A program made the translations under genes and the position numbers. The notes beneath the pieces are model-generated. The model made no database searches. It was not told the origin of the DNA and saw nothing but the letters and a program-made list of their open reading frames with translations. From NCBI RefSeq assembly GCF_000376805.1, contig NZ_AQXT01000002.1, positions 2,666,001-2,730,000 of the forward strand: a stretch of 64,000 bases of DNA, in the 5' to 3' direction. The DNA is from Henriciella marina DSM 19595. Its GTDB lineage: Bacteria; Pseudomonadota; Alphaproteobacteria; Caulobacterales; Hyphomonadaceae. Positions 53,196 through 63,249 of this stretch are shown here, in pieces (position 1 is the first letter of the stretch; each line of letters starts with the position of its first letter).

Positions 53196-54665
53196 ATGTT
53201 TGACGCGCTAACAGACCGCCTTGGCGGCATATTCGACGGACTGACCGGGCGCGGTGCCCTGTCTGAAAAGGACGTCACGTCTGCGCTGCGCGAGATCCGC
53301 GTGGCGCTGCTCGAGGCCGACGTCGCCCTGCCGGTCGTCAAGGATTTCATCTCCAGCATCCGCGAACGCGCCGTTGGCGAAGATGTCATCCGTTCGGTCA
53401 AACCCGGTCAGCAAGTCGTCAAGATCGTCCATGACGGCCTGATCGAAATGCTCGGCGGCAGCGAAGCCGACACCAGCCTTCGCGTCGACAACCCGCCATC
53501 TGTCATCATGATGGCCGGTCTTCAGGGCTCTGGTAAGACGACCACGACGGCGAAGATCGCCAAGCGCCTGGCTGAGCGCGACAAGAAGAAGGTCCTCCTC
53601 GCTTCGCTGGACGTTCGCCGTCCGGCCGCGATGGAGCAGCTGGCCATTCTCGCAACGCAGATTGGCGGCTCCGTCACCTCGCTGCCGATTGTTGCCGGAC
53701 AGTCGCCCGCAGAGATCACGCGCCGCGCGCTTCAGGCGGCGAAACTTGGCGGCCATGATGTCGTCTTCCTCGATACCGCTGGCCGCACCTCCATCGATGA
53801 GCAGATGATGGCCGAGGCGGCAGAGATCGCCAAGATCGCCAGCCCGAAGGAAACCCTCCTCGTCGCTGACGCGCTGACCGGTCAGGATGCGGTGGAAACC
53901 GCCCGCCGCTTCCATGAGCGCCTGCCGCTGACCGGCCTCGTGCTGACCCGTATGGACGGTGATGGCCGCGGCGGCGCTGCGCTCTCCATGCGCGCGGTCA
54001 CTGGCCTTCCGATCAAATTCCTCGGCACGGGCGAAAAGCTCGATGGCCTTGATGCCTTCGATGCCAAGCGCGTGGCGGGACGTATCCTCGGTCAGGGGGA
54101 TATCGTCTCCCTGGTGGAGCGCGCCGGCGACCAGCTCGATGCCGACAAGGCCGAGCGCATGGCCAAGAAGATGCGCAAGGGGGAGTTCGACCTTAACGAC
54201 CTCGCTGAGCAATTGAAACAGATGCAGAAAATGGGCGGCCTTGGCGGCATTATGGGCATGTTGCCCGGCGCCAAGAAAGCCAAACAGGCCCTCGCGGCCG
54301 CGAATATGGATGACAATGTCATCAAGCGTCAGGAGGCGATCATCTCCTCCATGACGAAGAAGGAACGCACCAAGCCAGCCCTTCTCAATGCTTCGCGCCG
54401 CAAGCGGATTGCCGCCGGTGCCGGCGTTGACGTATCGGACGTCAACAAGGTGCTGAAGATGCACCGCCAGATGGCCGACATGATGAAGAAAATGTCGAAG
54501 GGCGGCATGAAAGGCATGATGGGCGCGCTCGGCGGCGCCGGTGTCTCGCCGTCAGATCTCGCGAAGATGGGTAAGTCCGGCATGGGCGGCGGCATGCCGG
54601 GCGGGCTTCCAGGCCTTGGCGGCGGCGGGCTGCCACCGGGCCTCGGCGGAGGCAAGAAGAAGTGA
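53196..54665 (+). CDS. ffh: Signal recognition particle protein
   Basis: The 489-residue protein has the N domain (1-85), G domain with 'GLQGSGKTTTTAKIAKRLAE', 'DTAGRTSIDEQMMAEA', 'TRMDGDGRGGAALS' and the M domain 'ITAGAGVDVSDVNKVLKMHRQM'-like region. A methionine/glycine-rich tail follows ('MMKKMSKGGMKGMMGALGG' and G-L-G-G-G repeats). It binds signal peptides and 4.5S RNA and docks to FtsY. No 4.5S RNA was seen in the 200 bp upstream. The stop overlaps the GTG of the next gene (GTGA 54662-54665). Confidence 0.98.
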   Translation: MFDALTDRLGGIFDGLTGRGALSEKDVTSALREIRVALLEADVALPVVKDFISSIRERAVGEDVIRSVKPGQQVVKIVHDGLIEMLGGSEADTSLRVDNPPSVIMMAGLQGSGKTTTTAKIAKRLAERDKKKVLLASLDVRRPAAMEQLAILATQIGGSVTSLPIVAGQSPAEITRRALQAAKLGGHDVVFLDTAGRTSIDEQMMAEAAEIAKIASPKETLLVADALTGQDAVETARRFHERLPLTGLVLTRMDGDGRGGAALSMRAVTGLPIKFLGTGEKLDGLDAFDAKRVAGRILGQGDIVSLVERAGDQLDADKAERMAKKMRKGEFDLNDLAEQLKQMQKMGGLGGIMGMLPGAKKAKQALAAANMDDNVIKRQEAIISSMTKKERTKPALLNASRRKRIAAGAGVDVSDVNKVLKMHRQMADMMKKMSKGGMKGMMGALGGAGVSPSDLAKMGKSGMGGGMPGGLPGLGGGGLPPGLGGGKKK

Positions 54666-54955
54666 CCGCCCCGCTCGACGATCTTGAACGCCTACGCGCC
54701 AGTATCGACAATATGGATGCGATCCTGCTGCACACGCTGGCAGAGCGCTTCAAGCTGACCCAGCAGGTGGGCCATCTGAAGGCAGAGAACGACATGCCGC
54801 CTGCCGACAAGGCGCGCGAGGCGCGTCAGATCGAGCGGCTCCAGAGCCTTGCCGCCGAAAGCGGTCTCGACCCGGCCTTTGCCGAAAAATTCCTCAATTT
54901 CATCGTGGCCGAAGTCATTCGCCACCACGAGAAAATCCGGGGAGGTCAGGAATGA
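54662..54955 (+). CDS. Chorismate mutase (AroQ type)
   Basis: The 97-residue all-helical protein '[20 protein letters not shown]', '[20 protein letters not shown]', '[20 protein letters not shown]' has the Arg, Lys and Gln positions of monofunctional AroQ mutases. It converts chorismate to prephenate for phenylalanine and tyrosine. It is translationally coupled to ffh through GTGA and to the next short ORF through ATGA. The ffh-aroQ-rpsP order is common in alphaproteobacteria. Confidence 0.92.
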   Translation: MTAPLDDLERLRASIDNMDAILLHTLAERFKLTQQVGHLKAENDMPPADKAREARQIERLQSLAAESGLDPAFAEKFLNFIVAEVIRHHEKIRGGQE

Positions 54956-55068
54956 CCCTCTCCAGACGAACACGCCACAACCTTGCCGAATACAAGCAAG
55001 GCGAAGGCGCAGCGGCCGCTGGCTCCAGCCAGCGATCAGCCGCGAGCACTATCCAGAAGACGCCATAA
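54952..55068 (+). CDS. Short ORF between chorismate mutase and rpsP
   Basis: ATG 54952 overlaps the chorismate mutase TGA (ATGA) and has GGGAGG seven bases upstream. The frame codes 38 residues rich in Ala, Ser, Arg and Gln ('[20 protein letters not shown]') and stops at TAA 55066-55068, 20 bases before rpsP. No family is recognised. The tight coupling and strong ribosome site favour translation. It could encode a small protein or serve as a leader for rpsP. Confidence 0.4.
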   Translation: MTLSRRTRHNLAEYKQGEGAAAAGSSQRSAASTIQKTP

Positions 55069-55088
55069 GATACTTAAGGAGATACACC

Positions 55089-55586
55089 ATGGCTCTCAAA
55101 ATTCGCCTCTCACGAGGTGGTTCGAAAAAGCGCCCATTCTACCGGGTCGTTGTTGCTGACAGCCGCGCCCCGCGCGACGGCCGTTACATCGAAAAGATCG
55201 GCACCTACAATCCGCGTCTGGCGAAAGACAGCGAAGAGCGCGTGCAGATCGATGCCGAAAAAGCTGCCGAATGGGTCAAGAAAGGCGCCAAGCCAACCGA
55301 CCGCGTCGCCCGCTTCCTGAGCAATCTCGAAGTCGAAGGCACGAAGGTCTATGACTGGCAGCCAAGCAACAACCCGAACAAGGGTGAGCCAGGCACGAAG
55401 GCCAAGGAGCGCATTGAAGAGCGCGCCGAGAAGGAAGTTGCGCGCAAGGAAGCCGAGGAAGAGGCCAAGAAGGCCGCCGAGGAAGCCAAGAACGCTCCAG
55501 CTGAAGAAGAAGCACCTGCCGAAGCAGAAGCTGAAGCCGAAGAAGCTCCGGCTGAAGAAGCTGCAGAAGAAGAAAAGACCAGCTAG
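55089..55586 (+). CDS. rpsP: 30S ribosomal protein S16 with long acidic tail
   Basis: The first 80 residues are normal S16 ('[20 protein letters not shown]', '[13 protein letters not shown]', '[18 protein letters not shown]'). A C-terminal extension (about 110-165) is almost all Glu, Ala, Lys and Pro and predicted helical or disordered. Similar tails are known in other alphaproteobacteria. A strong terminator follows at once, so the usual rimM-trmD-rplS partners are not joined here. Confidence 0.97.
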   Translation: MALKIRLSRGGSKKRPFYRVVVADSRAPRDGRYIEKIGTYNPRLAKDSEERVQIDAEKAAEWVKKGAKPTDRVARFLSNLEVEGTKVYDWQPSNNPNKGEPGTKAKERIEERAEKEVARKEAEEEAKKAAEEAKNAPAEEEAPAEAEAEAEEAPAEEAAEEEKTS

Positions 55587-55610
55587 GTCTGGTTCAATTC
55601 GAGATATTCA

Positions 55611-55639
55611 GGCCGGGCAGAAATGCCCGGCCTTTTTTT
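55611..55639 (+). terminator. Terminator after rpsP
   Basis: GGCCGGGCA, GAAA tetraloop, TGCCCGGCC, then seven T; 25 bases after the rpsP stop. Confidence 0.95.
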
Positions 55640-55650
55640 GTGCCTGAATC

Positions 55651-55810
55651 CCCCTCTCCCTCGGGAGAGGGGCTAGTGGTGAGGGGGCGCTACGGTTTTT
55701 TCGTGTGGTGAAGAGCCAGCGATGCCCACCGGACATCACTGAAAACTTAAGGCAGGCTGATGGCTCAGCTCCCCCTCATCCCCGGCCCTTCTCCCGGGGG
55801 GAGAAGGGGG
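55651..55810. repeat. Second-family palindromes (two copies)
   Basis: CCCCTCTCCC-TC-GGGAGAGGGG (55651-55672) with GTGGTGAGGGGG after it, and CCCTTCTCCC-GGG-GGGAGAAGGG (55786-55808) with CCTCATCCCCGG before it. They are related to the copies at 42690-42819. No gene lies between 55587 and 55825. Confidence 0.7.
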
Positions 55811-55825
55811 AAGAGAGAGACTGGC

Positions 55826-56284
55826 TTATTCGCCTTGGGCTCGGACTTCGGCGTCGGCTTCAAGCGTCAGGGTTTCGCCGTCTGGGGTCTCGAAGGTGAA
55901 GGAGATGTTTGCCTGCTCGCCAGCCGAGAGATCTTCAACCAGCTCAAAGAACATCAGGTGATTGGCGCCGCGCTCGAGGACGAGTGTGTCGCCATCGGCG
56001 ATGTCGAAGCTCTCGACGGGGCGCATCTGCATGGTGCCATCGGTCATCGACATGGTGTGCATCTCAACCGTGCCGGCAATGTCTGATATCGCGCCCGTCA
56101 GGGTGACATCGCCGCCCTCAACGGAAATCTCGATGCCGCCCATCGTGACATCGCGGCCTGCGATTGGCGCCATGATGAAGGCGTTCTCATAGGAGAGAAC
56201 CGGGCCATCGGTTTCGGTCGACGAAGAGCCGCACGCGCCAAGCATCAGGGCGGGCGCGAGAAGAAGGGCAGAGAGGCGTTTCAT
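55826..56284 (-). CDS. PCu(A)C copper chaperone lipoprotein
   Basis: The 152-residue protein has a lipoprotein signal ending L-G-A-C. The copper motif H-x-M..M..H-x-M appears as 'VEMHTMSMTDGTMQMRPVES' and 'LERGANHLMFFEL'. PCu(A)C proteins carry Cu(I) in the periplasm to the CuA site of cytochrome oxidase, working with SCO proteins such as the one at 18058. It is leftward, 38 bp after trpS, and may share its transcript. Confidence 0.92.
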   Translation of the reverse strand: MKRLSALLLAPALMLGACGSSSTETDGPVLSYENAFIMAPIAGRDVTMGGIEISVEGGDVTLTGAISDIAGTVEMHTMSMTDGTMQMRPVESFDIADGDTLVLERGANHLMFFELVEDLSAGEQANISFTFETPDGETLTLEADAEVRAQGE

Positions 56285-56322
56285 TCTTGAAATCCTTTGG
56301 AGATGAGTGGGTGGCTGGCGGA

Positions 56323-57363
56323 CTATGGACGCCAGAAGCCGACAATGCGCCGAACCTCTTCCATCACAGGCTCAGCAATTGCGTTGGCCCGTTCGGCGCC
56401 GCTGCGAAGGGCCGCGTCGATTTCGTCTGGATTGTCCATCAGCTCCCGCATCCGCGAAGTAATCGGGGCCAGATGATCAACGGCAAGATCGGCGAGGGCA
56501 GGTTTGAACGTGCCGAAGCCCTTGCCGCCATACTCAGCCAGCACCTGTTCGTCGGTCATATCTGCGAGCGCGCCATAGATGCCAACGAGGTTTGCAACTT
56601 CGGGCCGGCCTTCAAGGCCGTCCACATCGGTTGGCACGTCGCCAAGCGTGTCTGTCTTCGACTTCTTGATCTTGCGCGAGATCGTGTCGGCGTCGTCGAT
56701 GAGGTTGATGCGCGAATTCTCGGCAGGGTCCGATTTCGACATCTTCTTGGTGCCGTCCTTCAGGCTCATGATGCGCGCGCCAGGACCTTCAGTCAGGGCT
56801 TCGGGCAGCGGGAAGAAGTCTGGCGCGCCGTATTCGCGGTTGAAGCGATCAGCAATGTCACGGGAGAGCTCCAGGTGCTGGCGCTGGTCTTCTCCAACCG
56901 GCACGTGGGTCGCCTTGTAGGCCAGGATGTCGGCGGCCTGCAGGACAGGATAGTTGAACAGACCGACCGAAGAGCGCTCTGCGTCCTTGCCTGATTTCTC
57001 CTTGAACTGGATCATTTTCTCCAGCCAGCCCATGCGGGCGACGCTGTCGAAGATCCAGGTAAGTTCTGTGTGCGCACGCACCGATGATTGCGCGAACAGA
57101 ACCGACTTTGCCGGGTCGACACCGCTCGCCATCATCGCCGCAGCAATCTGGCGGGTCTGGTTTGCAAGCTGCGACTGGTCGAAGGGCATGGTGATCGCAT
57201 GCAGGTCGACGACGCAGAAAACGCAGTCCCAGCCGTCATTCTGAAGCGTGGTGAATTTCTTGAGGGCACCGAGGTAATTCCCAAGGTGGAGATTACCGGT
57301 GGGCTGGATGCCGGAAAAGACCCGCTTGGGACCGGCATAGCTGGATGTTTCTTGCTCGCTCAT
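56323..57363 (-). CDS. trpS: Tryptophanyl-tRNA synthetase
   Basis: The 346-residue class I synthetase has '[18 protein letters not shown]' (HIGH-like) and '[20 protein letters not shown]' (KMSKS). It charges tRNA-Trp. It lies 24 bp after murJ in the conserved alphaproteobacterial order glnD-murJ-trpS. Length is normal. Confidence 0.98.
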   Translation of the reverse strand: MSEQETSSYAGPKRVFSGIQPTGNLHLGNYLGALKKFTTLQNDGWDCVFCVVDLHAITMPFDQSQLANQTRQIAAAMMASGVDPAKSVLFAQSSVRAHTELTWIFDSVARMGWLEKMIQFKEKSGKDAERSSVGLFNYPVLQAADILAYKATHVPVGEDQRQHLELSRDIADRFNREYGAPDFFPLPEALTEGPGARIMSLKDGTKKMSKSDPAENSRINLIDDADTISRKIKKSKTDTLGDVPTDVDGLEGRPEVANLVGIYGALADMTDEQVLAEYGGKGFGTFKPALADLAVDHLAPITSRMRELMDNPDEIDAALRSGAERANAIAEPVMEEVRRIVGFWRP

Positions 57364-57386
57364 GGCGCCGCCAATAGCCCAAGGTA

Positions 57387-58940
57387 TCAGCTGCGCCTAG
57401 CCCCCTTGATGTCACTGAGGCGAATAGCGCCAAAGAGGAGCGCAAAGACCAGATAGGCGAGCGCGCCAGCCATGGCGATCAGGATGGCGCCTAAAAATTT
57501 GGAATCGAGGGCAAAGTCGGAGATCACGTCGCTGATGCTGGCGAGATACCAGAGAAGCGCGCCGAGCGCGGCGGATGCAACCAGTACAGAGACAAGTCTT
57601 TTCAGAAGCTCTGGCCCTGGCCGGTACCAGCCGCGACGCTGCAGGACGAAGAAGAGAAGCCCCGCATTGACCCAGGCGGCCGTGCTGGTTGCGATTGCAA
57701 GTCCGGGAAACCCGAAGAGGCCCTGCGACTTCAGGTAAAAGAATAGACCTGCGCCAAGCACCGTGTTCACCGCGACAGAGATCAGCGAGAAATTCATCGG
57801 CGTTCTGGTGTCCTCGCGCGCAAAGAAGCCGGGCGCGAGCACTTTGATGAGCACGAAGGCGGGCACACCCCAGCCAAAGTGCACGAGGGCGCGGGCGGTC
57901 AGGTCGGCGTCGTCACTGGTAAAATCGCCGCGGGTGAAGAAGCTGTCGACAAAGAGGAAAGGTGCGACCATCAGCGCCGCCGCTGCCGGGATCGTCAGGG
58001 CCATGGCGAGGCCGATGCCATTGTCCATGATGCCGCGGCTGTCTGTCTCGTCGCTGGCACGGGCCGCGCGGGCAAGACGTGGCAGAATGGCAAGACCGAC
58101 GGCGACGCCAACAAGACCAAGAGGAAGCTGATAGAGACGGTCTGCCGAATAGAGCCAGGATTTTGCGCCTTCCTCAAAGCTAGCAAGCGCCTGGCTGACC
58201 ACGATATTGATCTGCATGCCGGAGGCCGCGATCGTACCGGGTATAGCCAGCGCGGCGACGCGCTTCACACCGGGTGTGAGTTTTGGCATGCCGATGCGCA
58301 GGCGAACCTTCTGGCGCGAGACGCCATACCAGAGCAGTGCGACCTGAAGCGCGCCGGCAATGGACACAGCAACGCAGAGCGATTTTGCGACTTCATAATT
58401 GTCCGACCCGATGAAGGCTGCACCGAGAAGGCAGAGATTGAGCAGGGTCGGTGCGCCTGCTGTCAGGGCAAAACGGCCGGCTGAATTCAGGACGCCGGAC
58501 AAGAGCGCCGCCAGCGCCATGAAGGCCAGATATGGCATCGTGATCTGCGTCAGCAGGATCGCCAGCGGGAAGTGGACAGGATCATTCCGGTAACCGCCAT
58601 GCAGGAGGAGCATGATCCACGGCATTGCCAACTGTGCCACGACGACAAGGCCGACGGTGACGGCCAGCAGCCCGCGGAGGGTCTCTTCGGCAAGCTTGCG
58701 GGCCGCTTCCTCGCCCTCGGCCTCCATCGTGCGGGCATAGGCCGGGACGAAAGCCTGCGCGAAGGCCCCTTCGGCAAAGACGCGCCTGAAAAGGTTCGGG
58801 AACATCAGGGCGGTAAAGAAGGCGTCGGCCACCGGCCCCGCGCCAAGTTTTGCAAGGATAACGAGATCGCGGGCAAAGCCGAGAACGCGGCTGCCAAGCG
58901 TCCAGCCAGACTGGGTCAACGTGTTGCGAAGAACGCTCAT
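57387..58940 (-). CDS. murJ: Lipid II flippase MurJ
   Basis: The 517-residue membrane protein has about fourteen helices. The MurJ N-terminus includes '[20 protein letters not shown]' and '[20 protein letters not shown]'. '[20 protein letters not shown]'-type charged residues line the central cavity. It flips lipid II across the membrane for peptidoglycan assembly. It follows glnD by 31 bp. Confidence 0.97.
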   Translation of the reverse strand: MSVLRNTLTQSGWTLGSRVLGFARDLVILAKLGAGPVADAFFTALMFPNLFRRVFAEGAFAQAFVPAYARTMEAEGEEAARKLAEETLRGLLAVTVGLVVVAQLAMPWIMLLLHGGYRNDPVHFPLAILLTQITMPYLAFMALAALLSGVLNSAGRFALTAGAPTLLNLCLLGAAFIGSDNYEVAKSLCVAVSIAGALQVALLWYGVSRQKVRLRIGMPKLTPGVKRVAALAIPGTIAASGMQINIVVSQALASFEEGAKSWLYSADRLYQLPLGLVGVAVGLAILPRLARAARASDETDSRGIMDNGIGLAMALTIPAAAALMVAPFLFVDSFFTRGDFTSDDADLTARALVHFGWGVPAFVLIKVLAPGFFAREDTRTPMNFSLISVAVNTVLGAGLFFYLKSQGLFGFPGLAIATSTAAWVNAGLLFFVLQRRGWYRPGPELLKRLVSVLVASAALGALLWYLASISDVISDFALDSKFLGAILIAMAGALAYLVFALLFGAIRLSDIKGARRS

Positions 58941-58971
58941 AGTGTGTGCGCTAAGCCCGCCAGGTTAACAA

Positions 58972-61797
58972 TCAGAAGCTGTCTGCGGCATTTGCCTGTT
59001 TCAGGCTGCGCGCGGGGGTGCGGGGGGCGTCCGGCTCCTCGCGCTGGAGGACCTCGAGCAGCTGTTCCTTGAGCGCGGCAAGTTTTTCCTCGGTATAGGA
59101 GTCCGGCAGCTGTACGTAGAAAGCGTCGAAAACGCGTTCGCCATAGCTGCCGACATGCGCCGAATGGATCGAGATATTCTCATCGGCCAGCAGGCTCGCG
59201 ACATCATGCAACAGGCCCGGGCGGTCGCGCCCGGCGACGTCGATCACGGTATACCCATCCGAAAGGGTGTCATCGATCTTGACCTGCGGAATGACCTTGA
59301 AGGCTGCTTCCCGGCGATAGGTCTTGCGCGGAATGTTCGCGACGGGCTCATTATTGCCAAAGGCGCGGCGAACTTCGTCTTCCAGCCGTCTAAGCCGACC
59401 TTCATCGCCTGCAGCAAAAATACCGCCCTTGCCGTCCTGCAGGATGAAAACGTCGACGATAAAGCCGGATGGCGCGGTGAAAACCTGCGCGGAGACGACG
59501 TTTGCGCTCTGGGCGGCGATCGTCCCGGCAAGTCTTGAGAAAAGGCCGAGCCGGTCCTGTCCGGCGACGAGAAGCGAAACCCCGCCGCCATCCTCGCGCA
59601 CATGTGCAGAGACAATGGGTGGATCGCCTGCACTGATCGTGCGGGCGTGCTGTTCGAGGGCTTCGAGATCAAATCCGGTCCAGTAGGCTGGATCCATGTC
59701 CGTCATCACACTCGGAATGGTGCCGACGCGTTCCGACAGTTCCTTCTGGTTGAGCGCGGCGCGGCCTTCCAGTTCGCGTGAGACGCTGACGGTGTCGGTA
59801 CGCCCGCCGCGAAGCGCGGCCTCCGTGTTCTGGTAAAGATCTTCCAGGAGCTGGCCTTTCCAGGCATTCCAGATGCCGGGGCCGACCGCGCGAATGTCTG
59901 CGATGGTGAGGATATAGAGCAGGCGCAAGCGTTCGATCGAGCCGACCATGGAGGCAAAGCGTACAATTGTCTGCGGGTCTGCAATGTCCCGTTTCTGGGC
60001 GGTTTCACTCATCTCGAGATGGTGGCCGACGAGCCAGGCGATGAGGTCTGTCTCTGCATCGCTGAGGCCTAGGCGCTTGCCCGCCTGCGCGGAGGTTTTC
60101 ATGCCCTCGATCTGCTGGTCGCCAAGACCCTTGCCGGTGTCGTGCAGCAGCATGGCAAGATAGAGAACATGCTTGTTGTCGATCTTCTGAAACAGGCGAT
60201 GTGGCAGGTCGAACCCGTCGCCGGGCTCACGGTCCATCTGCGCCATATAATCGACGGCGCGGATCGTGTGCTCATCCACCGTGAAGTGGTGATACATGTT
60301 GAACTGGGTCTGGGCGACGATGCCACCAAATTCCGGCATGAACCGGCCGAGCACATCGGCTTCATTCATTCGGTGCAGCGCGAGGCCCGGGTCTTTTCCG
60401 TTCACGAGAAGCTCGATGAAGATCTTGCTCATCTCTTTCTTGGAGCGGTTCTTCGAGTTGATGAGGCGGGAATTGCGCGAGGCAATCGTCATCGCATCGG
60501 GATGAATGTCGTGGCCAACCTCATCGGCCAGGGCGAACAGGCGGATAAGGTTTTCTGGTTGCTTCTTCAGCACGTCTTCGCTGGTTACGTTGACGCGCTC
60601 CCCATCGAGAACGAAGCCTTCATGGTCGAGCGGTTTGGGGCTGCCCGACGGGATGAAGCGGCGCCAGCCTTCAGGCTTCTTGATCTGGTCGGCCTCGAGC
60701 TTGGCGGCGAGGATACGCGTCAGGCTGCCGACATCCTTTGCGACCAGGAAATAGTGCTTCATGAACCGCTCGACGCCGAGCTGGCCAGACCGGTCGCGGT
60801 ATCCCATGCGGGAGGCGATCTCAGGCTGCAGGTCAAAGCTGATGCGTTCTTCGGCGCGGCCCGTGAGATAGTGGAGATGACAGCGCACCGTCCAGAAGAA
60901 GCGCGCGGCACGGATGAAGACGCTGTATTCGTGTTTTGTGAAGGGGCCTGACTTCATCACGTCTTCCAATGAGACGCCGTCATACATGTGCTTGGTGATC
61001 CAGTAGAGGGTCTGCAAATCGCGCATGCCCCCTTTGCCCTCTTTCACATTCGGCTCAACGACATAGCGGGTATTGCCCTGCTTGGCGTGGCGTCCGTCGC
61101 GTTCGGCGAGCTTGTCGGCAATGAATTGCGCGTCATGGCCTTCGACGGCTTCCTTGCGGAATTTCGCTTTGGTTTCGGCGGCAAGCTTCTCGTCGCCGAA
61201 AAGGAAGCGTGCGTCGAGAAGCGACGTCTTGATGGTGACGTCCTGCTTGGAGAGCCGGATACACTCATCAGGCGTGCGGAAGGCGTGGCCAACCTTAATG
61301 CCGACATCCCAGAGGGCGTAGAGCATGTATTCGATCACGCTCTCGGCATGGGCGGAGGCCTTGTATGGCCGGATGAAGAGGAGATCGACATCGCTGGAGG
61401 GCGCCAGCACGTTGCGGCCGTAACCGCCGGTCGCAAACACGGCGAGGCGCTCCCCCTCCGTGGGGTTGCGGGCGCGGTGGACGTGCACGGTGATATAGTC
61501 ATAGAGCGCGTGCAGCGTCTCATCCATCACCGCAGAGAGGAGGCGTGCCGTATCCAGACCACCAGCGCCCTGTTGCAGGCGCTCCTGCGCGATCATCCGT
61601 CCACGGAAGAGGCTCGCATGGAGGTGATCGAGCACACGTTTGCGCGCTTTTGCCTCATCCGACATGTTGTCGAGAAAGGCCGAGGTGAGTTTTACTCGCA
61701 GCGCGCGGCCATCAATGATGTTGGATATGTTCCACTTGCTGGGCCAGCGCCGGGTCGGCAGCTTGCGGTGGACAAGGGAGTCGCTTTGTTCGCTCAT
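58972..61797 (-). CDS. glnD: PII uridylyltransferase/uridylyl-removing enzyme
   Basis: The 941-residue bifunctional enzyme has a nucleotidyltransferase domain ('FATGGYGRNVLAPSSDVDLL', G-G-Y-G..D-x-D) and a central helical domain. An HD hydrolase domain follows ('YLAMLLHDTGKGLGDQQIEG', H-D), then two C-terminal ACT domains that bind glutamine ('VSLLVAGQDRLGLFSRLAGT' and 'YTVIDVAGRDRPGLLHDVAS'). It adds or removes UMP on PII proteins according to nitrogen status. All four domains are intact. Confidence 0.98.
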   Translation of the reverse strand: MSEQSDSLVHRKLPTRRWPSKWNISNIIDGRALRVKLTSAFLDNMSDEAKARKRVLDHLHASLFRGRMIAQERLQQGAGGLDTARLLSAVMDETLHALYDYITVHVHRARNPTEGERLAVFATGGYGRNVLAPSSDVDLLFIRPYKASAHAESVIEYMLYALWDVGIKVGHAFRTPDECIRLSKQDVTIKTSLLDARFLFGDEKLAAETKAKFRKEAVEGHDAQFIADKLAERDGRHAKQGNTRYVVEPNVKEGKGGMRDLQTLYWITKHMYDGVSLEDVMKSGPFTKHEYSVFIRAARFFWTVRCHLHYLTGRAEERISFDLQPEIASRMGYRDRSGQLGVERFMKHYFLVAKDVGSLTRILAAKLEADQIKKPEGWRRFIPSGSPKPLDHEGFVLDGERVNVTSEDVLKKQPENLIRLFALADEVGHDIHPDAMTIASRNSRLINSKNRSKKEMSKIFIELLVNGKDPGLALHRMNEADVLGRFMPEFGGIVAQTQFNMYHHFTVDEHTIRAVDYMAQMDREPGDGFDLPHRLFQKIDNKHVLYLAMLLHDTGKGLGDQQIEGMKTSAQAGKRLGLSDAETDLIAWLVGHHLEMSETAQKRDIADPQTIVRFASMVGSIERLRLLYILTIADIRAVGPGIWNAWKGQLLEDLYQNTEAALRGGRTDTVSVSRELEGRAALNQKELSERVGTIPSVMTDMDPAYWTGFDLEALEQHARTISAGDPPIVSAHVREDGGGVSLLVAGQDRLGLFSRLAGTIAAQSANVVSAQVFTAPSGFIVDVFILQDGKGGIFAAGDEGRLRRLEDEVRRAFGNNEPVANIPRKTYRREAAFKVIPQVKIDDTLSDGYTVIDVAGRDRPGLLHDVASLLADENISIHSAHVGSYGERVFDAFYVQLPDSYTEEKLAALKEQLLEVLQREEPDAPRTPARSLKQANAADSF

Positions 61798-61849
61798 GGG
61801 GTCCTATCTAGCGCAGATGCGCCGCTTGTGACCAGCTTTCCTGCACGCG

Positions 61850-62659
61850 CTAGTCGGCTGCAGAGCGGCGCAGGGATATGAATGCCTGCTCGAAAACCGC
61901 CTCGGACGCTGCGCACACAATCTGTGCGCCGAGCTTTGCCTCGCGCCCGCGCCAGTCACGCGCAATGCCGCCGGCACCGCGCACCACGGGGATAAGGGCG
62001 GCGACGTCATGGGCCTGAAGACCGGTTTCACAGACGAGGTCGATGCTGCCAGCCGCGAGCCGGCCATAGGCATAGGCGTCGAGACCATAGCGAGCGATCC
62101 GCGCGGTATGGCGCAGATGCGTCCACGCGCCCTGTTCGGCCGGGGTCATGATGAAGGGATCGGTTGTTGATACGATCGCCTGGCGAAGGTCGCTGCAGCC
62201 TGAGACGCGCAGGGGCGCGCGGCCGCTCGCGGTCTGAAGAAAGGCTTCGCCCGGCGCGCCGACATAGCGTTCGCCGAGAACCGGCTGGTCTATAAGGCCG
62301 ATGACCGGATTACCGTCCGGGTCGACGAGCGCGATAAGGGTGGTCCAGACCGGGAGGCCTGCAAGAAAGGCACGTGTGCCATCGATCGGATCAAGCAGCC
62401 ATGTCCAGCCGGATGCGCCTTCATGCCTGCCAAATTCCTCGCCATCGATACCGTCATCGGGCCGTTCCTTCGCCAGTATGGCGCGGATGGCCTCTTCCCC
62501 CGCCTTGTCGGCGAGGGTGACAGGATCATAGGCGGCACCGGTCGCCTTGTTTTCAGCGCCGATACCTGCGCGAAAATGCGGGCCAATCGCCTGCCAGGCG
62601 GCATCAGCGAGCTGGCCGGCGAGATCTACGAGGTCAGTTTGCGGTGCGGGGAGTGTCAT
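61850..62659 (-). CDS. hisN: Inositol-phosphatase-fold phosphatase, HisN-like
   Basis: The 269-residue Mg-dependent phosphatase has metal motifs 'GIDGEEFGRH', 'WLLDPIDGTRAFLAGLPVW' (D-P-I-D-G-T-R) and 'GLQAHDVAALIPVVRGAGG'. R-A-F rather than the L-N-F of inositol monophosphatases, and the 'VWTTLIAL' that follows, match HisN-type histidinol-phosphatases. Inositol or other sugar phosphates remain possible. It lies between glnD and an XRE gene. Confidence 0.85.
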   Translation of the reverse strand: MTLPAPQTDLVDLAGQLADAAWQAIGPHFRAGIGAENKATGAAYDPVTLADKAGEEAIRAILAKERPDDGIDGEEFGRHEGASGWTWLLDPIDGTRAFLAGLPVWTTLIALVDPDGNPVIGLIDQPVLGERYVGAPGEAFLQTASGRAPLRVSGCSDLRQAIVSTTDPFIMTPAEQGAWTHLRHTARIARYGLDAYAYGRLAAGSIDLVCETGLQAHDVAALIPVVRGAGGIARDWRGREAKLGAQIVCAASEAVFEQAFISLRRSAAD

Positions 62660-62691
62660 GCCTCGCGCTTATGTCGCGCAAGGCAGGAACG

Positions 62692-63084
62692 TCAAGCGGC
62701 GCCAGTGCCCGTCTGGTCGACTTCAAGCGCTTTTGCGAGCTCGAGCAGGCGGCGGCGTGGACGCTCACCCAGCCGGTAATAGGCGCGCACCAGTTCGAGT
62801 GTCTCTTTCTGGCTCAGAATATCGCCGTCCATCGTGTCGGCGTCATTCGCGGCCAGGAGATCATCCTGCTCAATGCCGTCGAAGAAGAACTGAACCGACA
62901 CGTTAAGTGCGCGGGAGAGGTCGAAGAGGCGAGAGGATGTCATGCGGTTGGCACCGCACTCATATTTCTGGATCTGCTGAAAACGTACGCCGACTTGAGA
63001 GGCGAGCTCCTGCTGGGTCAGGCCAAGAAGCCTGCGCCGGCGGCGCAGTCGCTTACCTACGTGAAGGTCGGTGTTGTCTGTCAT
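62692..63084 (-). CDS. XRE family regulator
   Basis: The 130-residue protein has an N-terminal Cro/CI helix-turn-helix ('HVGKRLRRRRRLLGLTQQEL', 'VGVRFQQIQKYECGANRM', 'LFDLSRALNVSVQFFFDG'). A C-terminal helical part follows ('ETLELVRAYYRLGERPRRRL'). It resembles the PraR/PhaR-like XRE proteins conserved in alphaproteobacteria. ATG 63084 with GGGGAG upstream is chosen over the longer frame from 63240. Its promoter region also holds a candidate sRNA going the other way. Confidence 0.9.
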   Translation of the reverse strand: MTDNTDLHVGKRLRRRRRLLGLTQQELASQVGVRFQQIQKYECGANRMTSSRLFDLSRALNVSVQFFFDGIEQDDLLAANDADTMDGDILSQKETLELVRAYYRLGERPRRRLLELAKALEVDQTGTGAA

Positions 63085-63214
63085 GCCCGGCTCCCCTTGA
63101 TCTTCATTTCGTCCGGGATCGTCCCGGTTTGAGCGTCGCTGGAAAGGAGAGCAAACTTTGTGCCGTCTCGCTGTCTCAGTCTGATTACATGCAAAAACGC
63201 ATTGATTCAGTTTT

Positions 63215-63243
63215 TTGACCTTGCATTTTGTGCGCCGCACAAT
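63215..63243 (+). promoter_or_regulatory. Sigma-70-type promoter of the candidate sRNA
   Basis: TTGACC (63215-63220), 17 bases, CACAAT (63238-63243). The spacing is ideal; the -35 box differs by one base from TTGACA and the -10 box by two from TATAAT. A start near 63250 would give a transcript of about 85 bases ending at the 63304-63335 terminator. Confidence 0.6.
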
Positions 63244-63249
63244 AAGTTG

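Noticed and set aside
53208-54464. 418-residue - strand frame
   Set aside because: Antisense to ffh; no protein features.
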